Source: Sabellastarte sp. h YS-2021
Lineage: Eukaryota > Annelida > Polychaeta > Sabellida > Sabellidae
Assembly: GCA_964017235.1 (NCBI GenBank)
Contig: OZ024929.1
Span: forward strand, 59,739,603-59,803,602
Length of the DNA stretch: 64,000 bases
Reading direction: 5' to 3'
A model generated the notes under the pieces. The model was not told the DNA's origin. It searched no databases and worked only from the letters and a program-made list of their open reading frames with translations. The position numbers and the translations under genes were made by a program. Positions 35,390 to 46,989 of the stretch are shown here, piece by piece (the stretch's first letter is position 1; each line of letters opens with the position of its first letter).

Positions 35390-36305
35390 GGTCGAGATAT
35401 ACGTATTTTTGTGTTTTGCAATTTTTGCAAAAAATTCGAAAATTCAAAATGGCCGCCATTTTTGGCGAGACAAAATTTTTTTGAAAATTAAGATAGCTAC
35501 TCTGCAGAGATACCCTGTGGGTCAAAAATTTCGTCAAAATCGTTCTATCTAGCACGGTTTTTGAGATATAAGCATTTTTGTGTTTTACACTTTTTGTGAA
35601 AAATTTGAAAATTCAAAATGGCCACCATTTTTGGCGAGACAATTTTTTTTTGAACAATGGGATATCTACTCTGCAGAGATATCCTGGAGGTCAAAAATTT
35701 TATCGAAATCACTCTATATAGCACGGTTTTCGAGATATAAGCATTGTGTTTTGCAATTTTTGCGAAAAATTCGAAAATTATAAATGGCCGCCATTTTTGG
35801 CGAGACAAATTTTTTTTTTGAAAATTAGGATAGCTACTCTGCAGAGATACCCTGCGGATTAAAAATTTCGTCGAAATCACTCACTCTATCTAGCACGGTT
35901 TTCGAGATATAAGCATTTTTGTGTTTTCCTTATTTGGAAAATTCGTAATGATTAATTAATCATTAATTACTCAGTCATTTCTTAACCAATCAATGCCAAA
36001 ATCTAATGATTTCCAGATTTTAACAGAATGAATATATTTGCCAAGTTTCAGGTGAATTGATAAAACCCCTTTCAATTTATCATCCGGACAAACTTACCCA
36101 TCGAAAAAAGACATTTTTGGTCATGTGACCTCTCTGACTGGTCAAAATGTCACTGCAGCATATTCAAAAAAATTCCCCAGGGCTACTGCATACACCTGGC
36201 AAATTTGAAAAGAATCCGCCCAACGGTCACTGAGTTATGAGGAAAAGAAAACGCGGAGCTCACGGAGCCGGCAGAGCCAGATATCCTCCCATATACAAAC
36301 AAGTG
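35390..36305 (+). repeat. Partial satellite element related to family G
   Basis: About three ~170-bp units with TAGCACGGTTTTCGAGATAT and AATGGCCACCATTTTTGGCG, then a tail (35,940-36,250) matching 57,070-57,290: ATCCGGACAAAC against ATCCAGACAAGC, then TTTTTGGTCATGTGACCT in both. Its left edge cuts the Harbinger flank and its right edge meets a LINE fragment. No terminal hairpin is evident. Confidence 0.6.
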
Positions 36306-36570
36306 TACCTTGCGGGACGCTTAATAATGTAGGCGAGTGTGTCTCCTCGCCTTACTCCAGAATTTACTCCAAACCATTCTGTGAGGAAGTTATTAATTTT
36401 TAAACAAGAAAATGTATTTGTGTACATTGCTTTAATTGCAAAATAAACTTTGCCATCAATATTTAACTTAAGCACTGCATAAAGTAAAAGATCTCTATCC
36501 ACCCAATCAAAGGCTTTCTCGAGATCAATAAAATGATAACTGCAAGTGCTTTTTCTAATGCACATATTGA
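36306..36570 (-). mobile_element. LINE reverse transcriptase scrap
   Basis: The minus-strand frame contains the RT motif-A region FIDLEKAFDWVDRDLL and, about 45 residues on, WFGVNSGVRRGDTL, matching the common LINE motif GV.QGD.LSP. Only about 85 codons of RT survive. The frame then runs into unrelated sequence. It may come from the same LINE group as the 26.4 kb and 43.7 kb pieces, but they share no overlapping segment. Confidence 0.75.
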
Positions 36571-36950
36571 ATGGCTGTGATGGATATTATGAGGGGTCCC
36601 AGGGCAGTGATTCATTAATCTACTTAAACCAGTTGTGCATTGTTACCAACTAGTTAATCTTGCTATGAAAAAAATATTTTGATTCCATCATCAAATTTAC
36701 TGAAGTGATGCAGACTGAAACATATCTGCTAGACAATACATTACTAACCTTTCTTCTAGTTGTTTTAAAGTTGCACCAGCTTGTTTCTGTTCATTTTTCC
36801 TTTGCCAGTTTATCTCTTGTATTTGTTTTCTGAAAAAAAAATAACACTAATAAATTTCAAGGATATCTCTTCAATTTTATCTCTTGTATTTCTTTTCTGA
36901 AAAAAATAACAATAAATTTCAAGGATATGTCCGATTTAGAAACTTAAATA
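36571..36950. other. AT-rich spacer with a short duplication
   Basis: TATCTCTTGTATTT(G/C)TTTTCTGAAAAAA occurs twice (about 36,811 and 36,880), each followed by AATAAATTTCAAGGATAT. Nothing else recognised. Confidence 0.45.
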
Positions 36951-37774
36951 CAGTAGAACCTTGATTATCTGGCCTTCTATTATCTGAATCTCTGGATTAA
37001 CAAAACCGAAATTGCATAATGTACCATCTACCATGTATAATGTACCATCTACCATGAGCGATAATAGAGGATTTTACACAGTCTCGGAAACTATTAATTC
37101 TAGTGCTTTATAAAACGTACCATTCACAGAAACGCCTAACTTCTTTGATCTTTATCACCATTGTTACAATAGGGGAGGGATTAATTAAATTACACGACCC
37201 CACTACACAACTTCTTTCATAATGCGCTAATCAATGAAAGCGTGTTCGATTGGGTTTCACAATTTATAATCTCCCGGAGCAGGTTCACAGACTGACAACG
37301 TGCATAAAAGGAAAGACGTCAACAATGCATTACCAACCAAACACACCTACATGTATTACTGAAGGCGTGTTTGCTTGGGGTTTTACAATAAATAATCTCC
37401 CAGAGTTTTTCAGTTGACAAACTGCATAACGATGTTTAATCTAAAATTAAAACGTCAACATTTATGTACCAAACCGAACATGCCCAGCTCAAGTCCGCAT
37501 AATATTTTAAACAAAAATAATAATTTACATGGATACGGAGCAAATAAGTGACAATTGAAAGGTCATTTATATTATATGACACAAATATATTAAATTATTT
37601 TATCAATGACCACCAACGTCTATGTTTATTGTACAAAAACAACAATTCTTCAATTATCGCCCACTCTGTAACCCATAGACTGTGAATTTCGGCTTCCTTC
37701 ATCTATCCGAACCCCTCGATTATCCGGCCGGATTGTATGTCTCACATGGGGTTTGGATAATCGAGGTTTTACTG
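36951..37774. mobile_element. pogo/Tigger-like MITE
   Basis: Terminal inverted repeats CAGTAGAACCTTGATTATCT at left and CAGTAAAACCTCGATTATCC on the opposite strand at right, flanked by TA on both sides (36,949-36,950 and 37,775-37,776). This terminus is characteristic of pogo/Tigger elements of the Tc1/mariner superfamily. The 824-bp interior has no transposase. Confidence 0.85.
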
Positions 37775-37839
37775 TACAATATATGAACAATTAAGAATAG
37801 AAATCCTTACATATCTTTTAAGTATTCATTTATATATGA

Positions 37840-39420
37840 CCAAATAAGATTTCACCTCTATCAGTCACAAAGTTTCACAGCCATAGGGCTTTAAAGAGCC
37901 AAAAAGTCCATAAATTGGGTCTCTGTGGGCATTTAGGAGACCTCAGGAAGACTTTAAAATGAAAGCTACAGACTTCAAATTTTCTACAGGCAAAAATGAC
38001 ATATAGCAATTATATCTCATACAGTTTGATACTTTTCCTACTTACTATTTCCAAGTTACAGGACAAAATATGTGGAAAAATGGTGGCTCGGGTGGGTGTT
38101 TAGGGTCCTCATACTCAAGTTAAATGTCCATTTAAAGTCTTGAAGTTTGGCACATGTTAAAAGAACATATTAATATATTCCCAGATGAGATCAGTCACAT
38201 AATTTGACAGCTATAGGGCTTACAAGTGGCAAAAAGTCCATAAACTGGGTCTCTGTACGCATTTTAGAGACCTCAAGCACATTTTAGAGACCTCAAGGTG
38301 ACCTTAAAATCAAAGCTACAAGCTTTACATTTTTCACAAAGACTGCAAATAGAAGATATATCTAAGGCAGTTTGAAACTTTTCAGACTTAACAATTCCAA
38401 GTCCTTGTACAGAGGCTAAATGTCTATTTAAAGCCTTGACTTTTGGTACATGTAAACAGAACATTATATTAATATATTGAGAGAAAATATGGCAGCTCTA
38501 TCAGTCGCATAGTATGACACCTATAGGTAGTGTTGTTAACAGTTTTCCGGTATGTGGTATTTCGTTTTGTTTCAGTAGAAAAGAATATTTGGGAACTGGT
38601 CATCGAAAATGTTATTATTTAGGCTTTCTAATGGCTGATACTTCATCAAAATGACAAAAAATAAACATATTGTGTTAAATATGTCACATTTTTACTTTAT
38701 ATTGAGCAAAAATCATTTTTACATACTTATTAATATCTCTCGAAAGACACTTCTTTTCCAAGTTAATGCTCATGTACGCCTGCGAATAATTTTCAATGCA
38801 CAGAACAAGAATACAAAATACCGGATTTCATTTCGTTTCAAAGCCCCGGTAACCAGTTTCAATTTCTGTAAATGATGCCACCACTAACTACAGGGCTTAA
38901 AAGTGGCAAAAATTCTAATATGTAAAAAATGTGTGAAAACGTCACTTGACTGGGGTGTTCAAGGTCCTTATACACAGGTTAAATGTCTATTAAAGGCCTA
39001 GATCTTTGAACCATGTAATAACATACTAATATGTTCCCTGATGATATTTCATCTAGAGGAGAGACATAATTTGAAAGCTATGGGGCTTATAAATGGCAAA
39101 AAGTCCATAAACTGGGTCCCTGTGGGCAATTTTGAGACCTTAAGGTGACCTTAAAATTAAAGCTAGAGGCCTCAAATTTTTCACAAATATTACATATAGA
39201 ACTTATATCTAGTACAATAGACTCAACATAATTACCACTTTCAAATTACAGGGCAAAATATGTGCAAAATGTAGAAAAAAACGGTAAGTGGGGGCTTTAT
39301 GGGCCTCAAACACAATTTTATCCTTAACATACATAAAGTCTTGATGTATGAAGAATATATTAAGGTGTTTTCTGGTTAAATTTTAGCCACATGAACCTCA
39401 TAGTTTGCTTGTTTGCTTTG
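37840..39420 (+). repeat. Diverged family A tandem array (A3), no ends
   Basis: Four or five diverged copies of the A1/A2 ~350-bp unit (AGATTTCACCTCTATCAGTC, TTGGGTCTCTGTGGGC). It lacks both the AACTAGATTGGG start and the (GGC)n-hairpin end. An hAT MITE interrupts it at 38,528-38,886. It is more diverged than A1 and A2 are from each other, so it is an older copy. Confidence 0.75.
38528..38886. mobile_element. hAT-type MITE (359 bp)
   Basis: Ends TAGTGTTGTTAACAG at left and TAGTGGTGGCATC on the opposite strand at right. The flanks CCTATAGG and ACTACAGG match at six of eight positions, an aged 8-bp duplication. The family A unit reads across when the element is removed. Its CCGG(A/T)-type interior motifs resemble those of the MITE at 54,321. 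Confidence 0.65.
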
Positions 39421-39529
39421 TTGCAATGTTTAAGTACAGAAAAGAATGAAGAGAAATATAATGTATGCAAAGATAAAGTATTAAAACAAGACCACTGCCG
39501 CGGTGTGCATCTCCCACCGAGCATTAAAA

Positions 39530-40620
39530 GGGTAGAAATACCTTTTTCGAGATATTCACAATTTTTCATTTTCCGCTAAAATCCAAGATGGCCACCAAAT
39601 GTGGCGAAATTGAAATTTTTCCCCTTTACATAGGATACTCTTGTACTATCCTGCGGTTCAAAAATTCGCTCGAAATCGCTCTATCTCGTACGGTTTTCGA
39701 GATATTCACACTTTTCCATTTTCTGCAAAAATCCAAGATGGCCGCCAAAAGTGGCGAAAATTGAAATTTTTCCCCTTGGCATAGGATAATCTGATACTAC
39801 CCTGCAGGTCAAAAATTCGCTCGAAATCACTCTATCTCGTACGGTTTTCGAGATATTCACACTTTTTCAATTTTTCGCAAAAATCCAAGATGGCCGCCAA
39901 AAGTGGTGAAAATTGAAATTTTTCCCCTTGGCATAGGATAATCTGGTACTACCCTGCAGGTCAAAAATTCGCTCGAAATTGCTCTATCTCATACGGTTCG
40001 AGATATTCACACTTTTTCATTTTCTGCAAAAATCCAAGATGGCCACCAAAAGTGGCAAAAATTGAAATTTTCTAATACTCTTGTACTACCCTGTGGGTCA
40101 AAAATTCACTCGAAATTGCTCTATCTCGTACGGTTTTCAAGATATTCACACTTTTTCATTTTCCGCTAAAATCCAAGATGGCCGCCAAATGTGGCGAAAA
40201 TTGAAAATGTTCCTCTTTGCATAGTATACTCTTGTACTACCCTGTGGGTCAAAAATTCGCTCGAAATCGCTCTATCTCGTACGGTTTTTTTGATATATTC
40301 ACACTTTTTCATTTTCCCGCTAAAATCCAAGATGGCCAACAAAAGTTGCAAAATTTGAAATTTTTCCCCTTTGCATAGGATACTCTTGTAGTACCCTGTG
40401 GGTCAAAAATTCACTCGAAATCGCTCTATCTCTTGACAGTTTTCGAGATATTCACACTTTTTCCATTTTCCGCTAAAATCCAAGATGGCCGCCAAAAGTG
40501 CCGAAAATTGAAATTTTTCCCCTTTGCATAGGATGCCCTGTCGTTCAAAAATTCGCTCGAAATCGCTCTATCTCTTACGGTTTTCGAGATATTCACACTT
40601 TTTCATTTGCCACAAAAATC
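39530..40620 (+). repeat. ~150-bp satellite array (seven units) of E1
   Basis: GAGATATTCACACTTTTTCA recurs every ~150 bp (about 39,550, 39,700, 39,850, 40,000). Each unit has TCGCTCGAAATCGCTCTATC, CGTACGGTTTTCGAGATATT and AATCCAAGATGGCCGCCA. It is clearly related to the 169-bp satellite across the CGCTCTATCTCG...GAGATA block. The array resumes at 41,828. Confidence 0.85.
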
Positions 40621-40624
40621 CAGT

Positions 40625-41827
40625 GTAGCCGGCACCCAGTGGGTAGGCTCTGTAACCGGTATGGTAGGCAGCATAAACTCAGTGGCCTGGACAGCTAGCT
40701 GGAGCAACTTTTATAACCGGTTCTCAGTAGGCCCATCCTCTGTAACCGGTTGGTAGATCTTCTTACTCTCAACCTGCCCCAGTACCCGTACCAAGGTAAG
40801 GTCAAAGGGGGGGAGGGGAAGAGGGCTAACTGGAGACCCCACTGGTAGTCTGAGCAGAGCTGGTACCGGTAAAATTCAGCACAAGGGGTCTAGACCTGGT
40901 CATCTTCTTGCTAGCTGAACCGGTCACACTTGGGGATCTGTGGAGCCACAATTTCTTCAGAACAATAGACGAGTCACTGGATTTCTTCTGCTAGCCTTGC
41001 CGGTCGTGTACGGAGATCTGTGAAGTCACATGACCGGCACTTCAAAAAACACGCAGATTGCTGTGACCAAATGTCATCTAATTTCTTCACACCAACAGAC
41101 GAGTTTCCTTTATTTCTGGCTAGATAAAATGGGTGAAATAAATGGACGTCCTGTCTTTTTCTCATTTAATTTCTATGCTAAAAACAGCATATAAACACGA
41201 TTCCTCCATTGAGTATCACGTAACCAGACAGTGTCACGTGACAAGCATAAGCTGGAAGTGATGATGTAAGACGATGCATTCTTCTTTCCTTCTAATTTCT
41301 TCTCATCGACATAAACGCAGTGTTACTCGACACTGTAGAATTAAATGGAGGGAGACTCGTGGTAAACAAACACTTCTAAACAGAAAAAGGAATGCTGCAG
41401 GGACGACACACAACCTCTCACCCACGACTTTGTCTCGACGACAAGCACAAAGAAAATCTTCAAAACTGGCCAAAAAATGTTGGATACTGCCTCGTTTAAG
41501 TCCTGGAGAGGCCATGATATGTAACTAACACAATATTTATATTTTCAGATGAAAATAAGGTTAAATTCATAGAAAAATCCATCTTTTCTTCAAACTTCGA
41601 GATCACTTCAAAAACATGTCTGCACACTACACGCACCAAACGAAAAAGATGAACTAACGTCACTCTGTCTAGAAAGGAAGCAAGTATCATATGTGCCACC
41701 TAGCGAATGCACACTACTGACCGGTCCTGCCGGTATTATATACAGGACGTCTTTTTCTGGCGATTGGCTGGACAGGTCACACCCACCGGTAAAGCAATTG
41801 TCCATTGGATAGGATATATTAACGCAA
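40625..41827 (-). mobile_element. DIRS-type fossil fragment (5' end), inside E1
   Basis: Holds the DIRS inverted terminal repeat (about 41,610-41,827, including GCAATTGTCCATTGGATAGG and CCACCTAGCGAATGCACACT), a leader, and a decayed gag-like start near 41,515 that resembles the start in DIRS-A. The remainder to 40,625 is CCGGT-rich, gag-like and not well resolved. No RT or recombinase part is present. Broken; only the 5' fifth or so of an element remains. Confidence 0.6.
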
Positions 41828-42617
41828 TAAAATTGAAATTTTTCCCCTTTGCATAGGATACTCTTGTACTACTCTGTGGGTAAAAAATTCGCTCGAAATC
41901 GCTCTATCTCGTACGGTTTTTGAGATATTCACACTTTTTCATTTTCCGCAAAAGTCCAAGATGGCCACCAAAAGTGGCGAAAATTGAAATTTTTCCCGTT
42001 GGAATAGGACACTCTTGTACTACCCTGCGAGTCACAAATTCGCTCAAAATCACTCTCGTACAGTTTTCGAGATATTCACACTTTTTCATTTTCCGCTAAA
42101 ATCCAAGATGGCCGCCAAAAGTGGCAAAAATTGAAAATTTTCCCCTTTGCATAGTATACTCTTGAACTACCGTGTGGGTCAAAAATCGCTCGAAATCGCT
42201 CTATCTCGTACAGTTTTCGAGATATTCACACTTTTTCATTTTCCCGCTAAAATCCAAGATGGCCAACAAAAGTGGCGAAAATCAAAATTTTTCCCCCTTG
42301 CATAGGATACTCTTGTACTACCCTGTGGGTAAAAAATTTGCTCGAAATCGCTCTATCTCTTACGGTTTTCGAGATATTTGTGATTTTTTTTCACATTTCC
42401 AGTAAAAGTAGCAATAAAGTAGCCATTACTCACTTGTACATTGAGCAACAGGTGTGAAGCTTAAATATGTCACAGTTCACAACAAAGTAGATGAACGACA
42501 TATTTGAGAGAAATTGTGTAGCTGCAATATTTTTGAAACCCAAAAAATATTGAAGAGCGTAAAAATTCATTAGGACAAGTAATTTACCAAAAATGTGTAA
42601 CTGTAGTAGTTTCAGAG

Positions 42618-42621
42618 AAAA
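42618..42621 (+). other. Empty D-element target site (AAAA)
   Basis: E1 reads TTTCAGAGAAAACTGCGTGA here. In E2 the same sequence is split by D3 after TTTCAGAGAAAA (60,174) and resumes at AAAAACTGCGTGA (61,762). Confidence 0.85.
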
Positions 42622-42897
42622 CTGCGTGACACACTCACGCACGCACACACATGGTGCAAATTATAATCTCCCGCCGGCGAGCCGGGTGGGAGATAACAAA
42701 ACACAGCTCTTTGTTTGAAATAATAAAGTGAAAATGGTATGGCTTTGTTCAATGTAAATCCCTTGAGAACAGGTTTGGAGCCCAAATCCAGCCAATGGTA
42801 AAGAACCCTATCTTGGTTACAGGAGTACTTGTTACTTTGAATTGGTGTTTATAAGTTATAGTTAGATATGAAGACTGGCCTTCAAAACCTAGAAATT

Positions 42898-45800
42898 AAC
42901 TAGATTGGGCCAACTCGGCGCCAACATATCCCCAGACAGGTCATCACTCACGCCACAGGTTTTGATCGGGAATTTTTAAAAACATAATTACCCATTATTA
43001 TGTGAACTTCAGCACATCAATCTACTCTGTTTACATCTTCCCAAGGAAGATGGTGTATCCCCAGACGCCGAATACATAACTCAAATTATATTTTCAATCT
43101 TCCTGCAATGATAACTCTAAACCTATTTTCAAAGTATTTAAATGATTGATGATTGAATGTCCATTCTAAAATAATAATCCCAAAAGAGCATATCTGTTTC
43201 TATATTTGTTGACAAATAAAATATTATTTTTAACTCAACTCATCATACTTTTCAATCTTCCTTCAAAGTATTTAAATGATTGATGATTCAATGTCCATTG
43301 TAAAATTCATAATCCCAAAAGCGCATATCTGTTTCTATATTTGTTCACAAATAAAATATTATTTAAAAAAAAATTATTTATATTATTATTTTATTATATT
43401 ATTTTTAGAATTTGCAAATTGTTTTCAGTTATTCATTTCCTCTATACCTATATATGTGGTCCATATATATGCAACCTAAATATGTGACACAATCTCAGTT
43501 CTGACTCCCCTTTGTGTTATATGTAATGAAGCCCACCACCTCCCACCCCCACCCCTCTCCCCTTCTCCACACCTCTCTCACTATTACACAAGATCTGCAA
43601 CCCCATTGAGTTCTTTGTTTCTCATCTGATATCATTAAATACCTTTGTTTATTTAGTGTCACTCAATATAGCTGGAGGTCCCAGAGGTGGGTGGGGGGAA
43701 TCCGGGTGGGGGATGTGGGTTGGGACTTAGTTTAGTTTATTAGTTTATTATAGTGACATGTATTATGTTGACAAGGATTATACAAAAACTATTGAAGTAA
43801 TACCCAGCCCTATATGGGCTTATAAGTCACTTTAAATAGAGAGTTAATAACAAACAGAGCAAACATATTTTGAGGTAAGATACAGTAAATAAAGACAGCA
43901 ATTCAATACATAAAAATTAACAATATAATTTACTTTTTCTTTCTTGCCACAAATCAAAAATAAAATTAATAACCATATTGACATTCATATGAGTTAATAC
44001 CCTTGATAATTGATCTATTAATAATTCAGATTTATCTATATTTAAAATTTTGAAATATTTCATACGAATCAGCTCTAAAGCTGGACAAACACAAACAAAA
44101 TGTATCTCATCTTCTACATCTTTTTTACACAGTTTACATGTTCTCTCAAAGAGATGGAGTGCTACAGCATAAATGGTAAACAAACAATCTATATAAAAGG
44201 GGTACTCAAATACAAAAAGAATTGAGAATTTTAAGTATGTGATTATCAACTGAAATGAGTTCATAACTGTAGGAGCTGTGTCAAAATTAACTGAGGCAAG
44301 TTGAATAAAACTGGGCTAGTTGAGGGTTAAAATCCCCTAGTTTTACTACATACGGATATAATTTCATTAATATTGGGACTTAAAGCTCACTTAAAGTGTC
44401 CATTTTGTCTACTCGAATATGTTTAACCGGCGTTTAACCAGTTTCATTTTAAAAAGTTAAAAACTCAGCAAGCAGAGGTATAACACACAAAAATAAGTTC
44501 TTAAAAGACTAAGAGAGCCATAACATTATTAATATTCAAAATTTAAATAGACAGGCATTTCCTTTTACAAATTCAAAGATTTCAGCTCTATAACCCACAT
44601 AGTTTGACAGTTACTGGGCTTTAAAGTGGTATAATGTCCATAAATTGGGTTTCTGTGGGCATTTTACAATTGTTAAAGAGACCTTAGCAATTAAACTACA
44701 GATCTGAAACTTTTTGGGGGACATACATAACAAACAAAAATTATATATAATACAGTTTAAGACTTGTCACACCAAGCATTTCCAAATAACAGGGCAAAAT
44801 ACGGAAAAAATGTCCAAAAAGGCACTTGGGCGAGTGTCTATGGCCCTCATACACAGGTTAAATGTCTACTAAAAACCTTGATTTTCGCCATATGTAAAAA
44901 GGACATAATAATGCATTCCCAGATGGGATTTCAGCTCCATCAATCACATAGTTTAACAGTCACAGGGCTTAAAGGTGGCAAAAAGTCCAAATATTGGGTC
45001 TCTGTGGGCCTTTTAGAGATCTCGATGTGGCTTTCAAATTAAAGCTTCAGACTTAAAATTTGTTACATACTAAGATTACACATAGAATATGTATCTAATA
45101 AAGTTTGAAACTTCTCAGACTTACCATTTCCAAGTTACAGAGCAAAATATGTGAAAAATGTCTTAAAAGGGTCAGTCAGGTGGGTGTTTAAGGTCCTCAT
45201 ACACAGGTTAAATGTCTACTTGAAGCCTTGATTTTTGGCACATGTAAAAAGAACATAATAATGTATTCCCAGATGAGATTTCAGCTCTATCAGTCACATA
45301 GTTTAACAGTCACAGGCCTTAAAATTGGCAAAAAGTCCAAATACTGGGTCTTTATGGGGCCTTCTAGAGACCTAAATGAGGCCTTCAAATTAAAGCTTCA
45401 GACTTAAAATTTGTCACATACTAAGATTACACATAGAATATGCATCTAATACAGTTTGAAACTTCTTAGACTTACCATTTCCAAGTTACAGGGCAAAATA
45501 TGTGAAAAATGTCTAAAAATGGTCACTCGGGTGGGGATTTATGGTCCTGATACACAGGTTAAATGTCTTCTTAAAGCCTTAATTTTTGGCACATATATAA
45601 ATAACATACTAATATCTTCCCAGATAGGATTTGAGCTCTATCAGTCACATAGTTTGACAGTCACAGGGCTTAAAAGTAGCAAAAAGTCCAAATATTGGGT
45701 CTTTGGGAGCCTTTTAGAGACCTCAATTTGACCTTCAAAATTAAAGCTTCAGACTTAAAATCTGTTACATACTAAGAATACACACAGAATATATATCTAA

Positions 45801-46548
45801 TACAGTTTGAAACTTCTCAGACTTACCATTTCCAAGTTACAGGGAAAAAGATGTGAAAAATGTCTTATAAGGGTCACTCGGGTGGGTGTTTATGGTCCTG
45901 ATACACAGGTTAACTGTCTATTAAAGGCCTAAATGTTGGGGCACATATAAGAAAACACATAGATATATTCCCAGATGATATTTAACTTAGATGAGAGACA
46001 TAGTTTGAAAGCTACAGTGCTTGAAAGTGGCAAAAAGTGCATAAATTGGGTCTCTGTGGGCACTTTTGAGACCTTAAGTCGACCCCTTTGGGTAAACCTA
46101 CAGCCCTAAAATTTTCTACAGACAAGGATTACATATCAAAGTTATACCTAGCGCAGTTTGAGACTCATCAGAATTACCACTTCCAAATTATAGGGCAAAA
46201 TATGTGAAAAGTATAGCAAAAAATCCCTAAGTGGGGGTATTTATGGGCCTCAAACACAATTTTCTCCTCAACTTAAAGTCGTGATTTTCGGCACATGTAC
46301 TAAGAACATATTAATGTGTTGTCAGGTAAAATTTCAGCCAGCTGAGCATCATAGTTTGTGACCTACAGGGCTCTAAGTGGCCAAAAGTCCAATTTCTGAC
46401 CTTAAGGTGGCCATAAGTTCTTTTTTACTGGGAGTTTAAGGTCACCTTAAAATAGGGATCTTCCTTTGGGCACCCTTAACATGTGTACCAAGTTTGAAAA
46501 AAAAATATTAATTTGTTTTTGAGTTATCGCGTCCACAAGGAAATTTCT

Positions 46549-46588
<40 letters not shown>

Positions 46589-46634
46589 GACGGACCTGAA
46601 TCCAATATATCCCCGACTTTCGTCTGGGGATATA
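42898..46634 (+). mobile_element. Helentron-like element, family A copy 2 (A2)
   Basis: Same ends as A1: AACTAGATTGGGCCAACTCG at 42,898, (GGC)n at 46,551-46,586, and the hairpin TATATCCCC...GGGGATATA at 46,606-46,634. Core units of ~350 bp lie at 44,580-46,380. A LINE fragment is inserted at 43,728-44,163; without it the length is about 3.3 kb, like A1. The first ~800 bp are nearly identical to A1 apart from short indels, so the two copies are young. Confidence 0.8.
43728..44163 (-). mobile_element. Short LINE 3' fragment inserted in A2
   Basis: A1 reads GTTGGGACTACAGCATAAAT without a break; in A2, 436 bp separate GTTGGGACT from ACAGCATAAAT. The minus strand encodes a LINE C-terminal zinc-knuckle-like block (ERTCKLCKKDVEDEIHFVCV, near 44,080-44,140) and ends with TTTATTATAGTGACATGT, like the LINE at 26,446. 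The target duplication is at most 2-3 bp. It is a strongly 5'-truncated retrotransposition. Confidence 0.8.
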
Positions 46635-46989
46635 ATAAACAAAAAATAATAGAATTTGGATAGGATAAATCAAGAAATAGAATAAAACTAATAGAATCAA
46701 AACTAAATCTGATGTATCCACCAGAAAAGGCCAACTAACATAGTTTAGAAGATAAACAGCATTTTTCAATAACTAGAAATAGGACGCCCTGTTGATAGTA
46801 GCTGCGACATATGAATAGAAACAGGATAGCATAGGAGAACACACATTATCATGTGTAATGTCCACCCCATGAACCTTTTGCCAAAATTGTACAGTAGTCT
46901 TACAAGACCCTGTTTCATTTGTAAAATATATCAATGATGCTTAAATATTTATTAGTGTACATGTAAATTATTTCAGCTTCATGCCTTTT

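Larger units (their letters stand above)
39488..42700 (+). mobile_element. Helentron-like element, family E copy 1 (E1), carrying a DIRS fragment
   Basis: The 5' end is about AAGACCACTGCCGCGGTGTG, followed by CATCTCCCACC at about 39,509. The 3' hairpin is at 42,664-42,695: AATCTCCCGCCGGC and GCCGGGTGGGAGAT. The 5' motif ATCTCCCACC is complementary to the right arm. The core is a ~150-bp tandem repeat (39,530-40,620 and 41,828-42,395). The left flank (39,440-39,487) resembles family D sequence. A DIRS fragment occupies 40,625-41,827. Confidence 0.65.

Noticed and set aside
46447-46769. Proteins with poly-Arg or poly-Ala tracts on the minus strand
   Set aside because: They are translations of the (GGC)n microsatellite and A2 hairpin.
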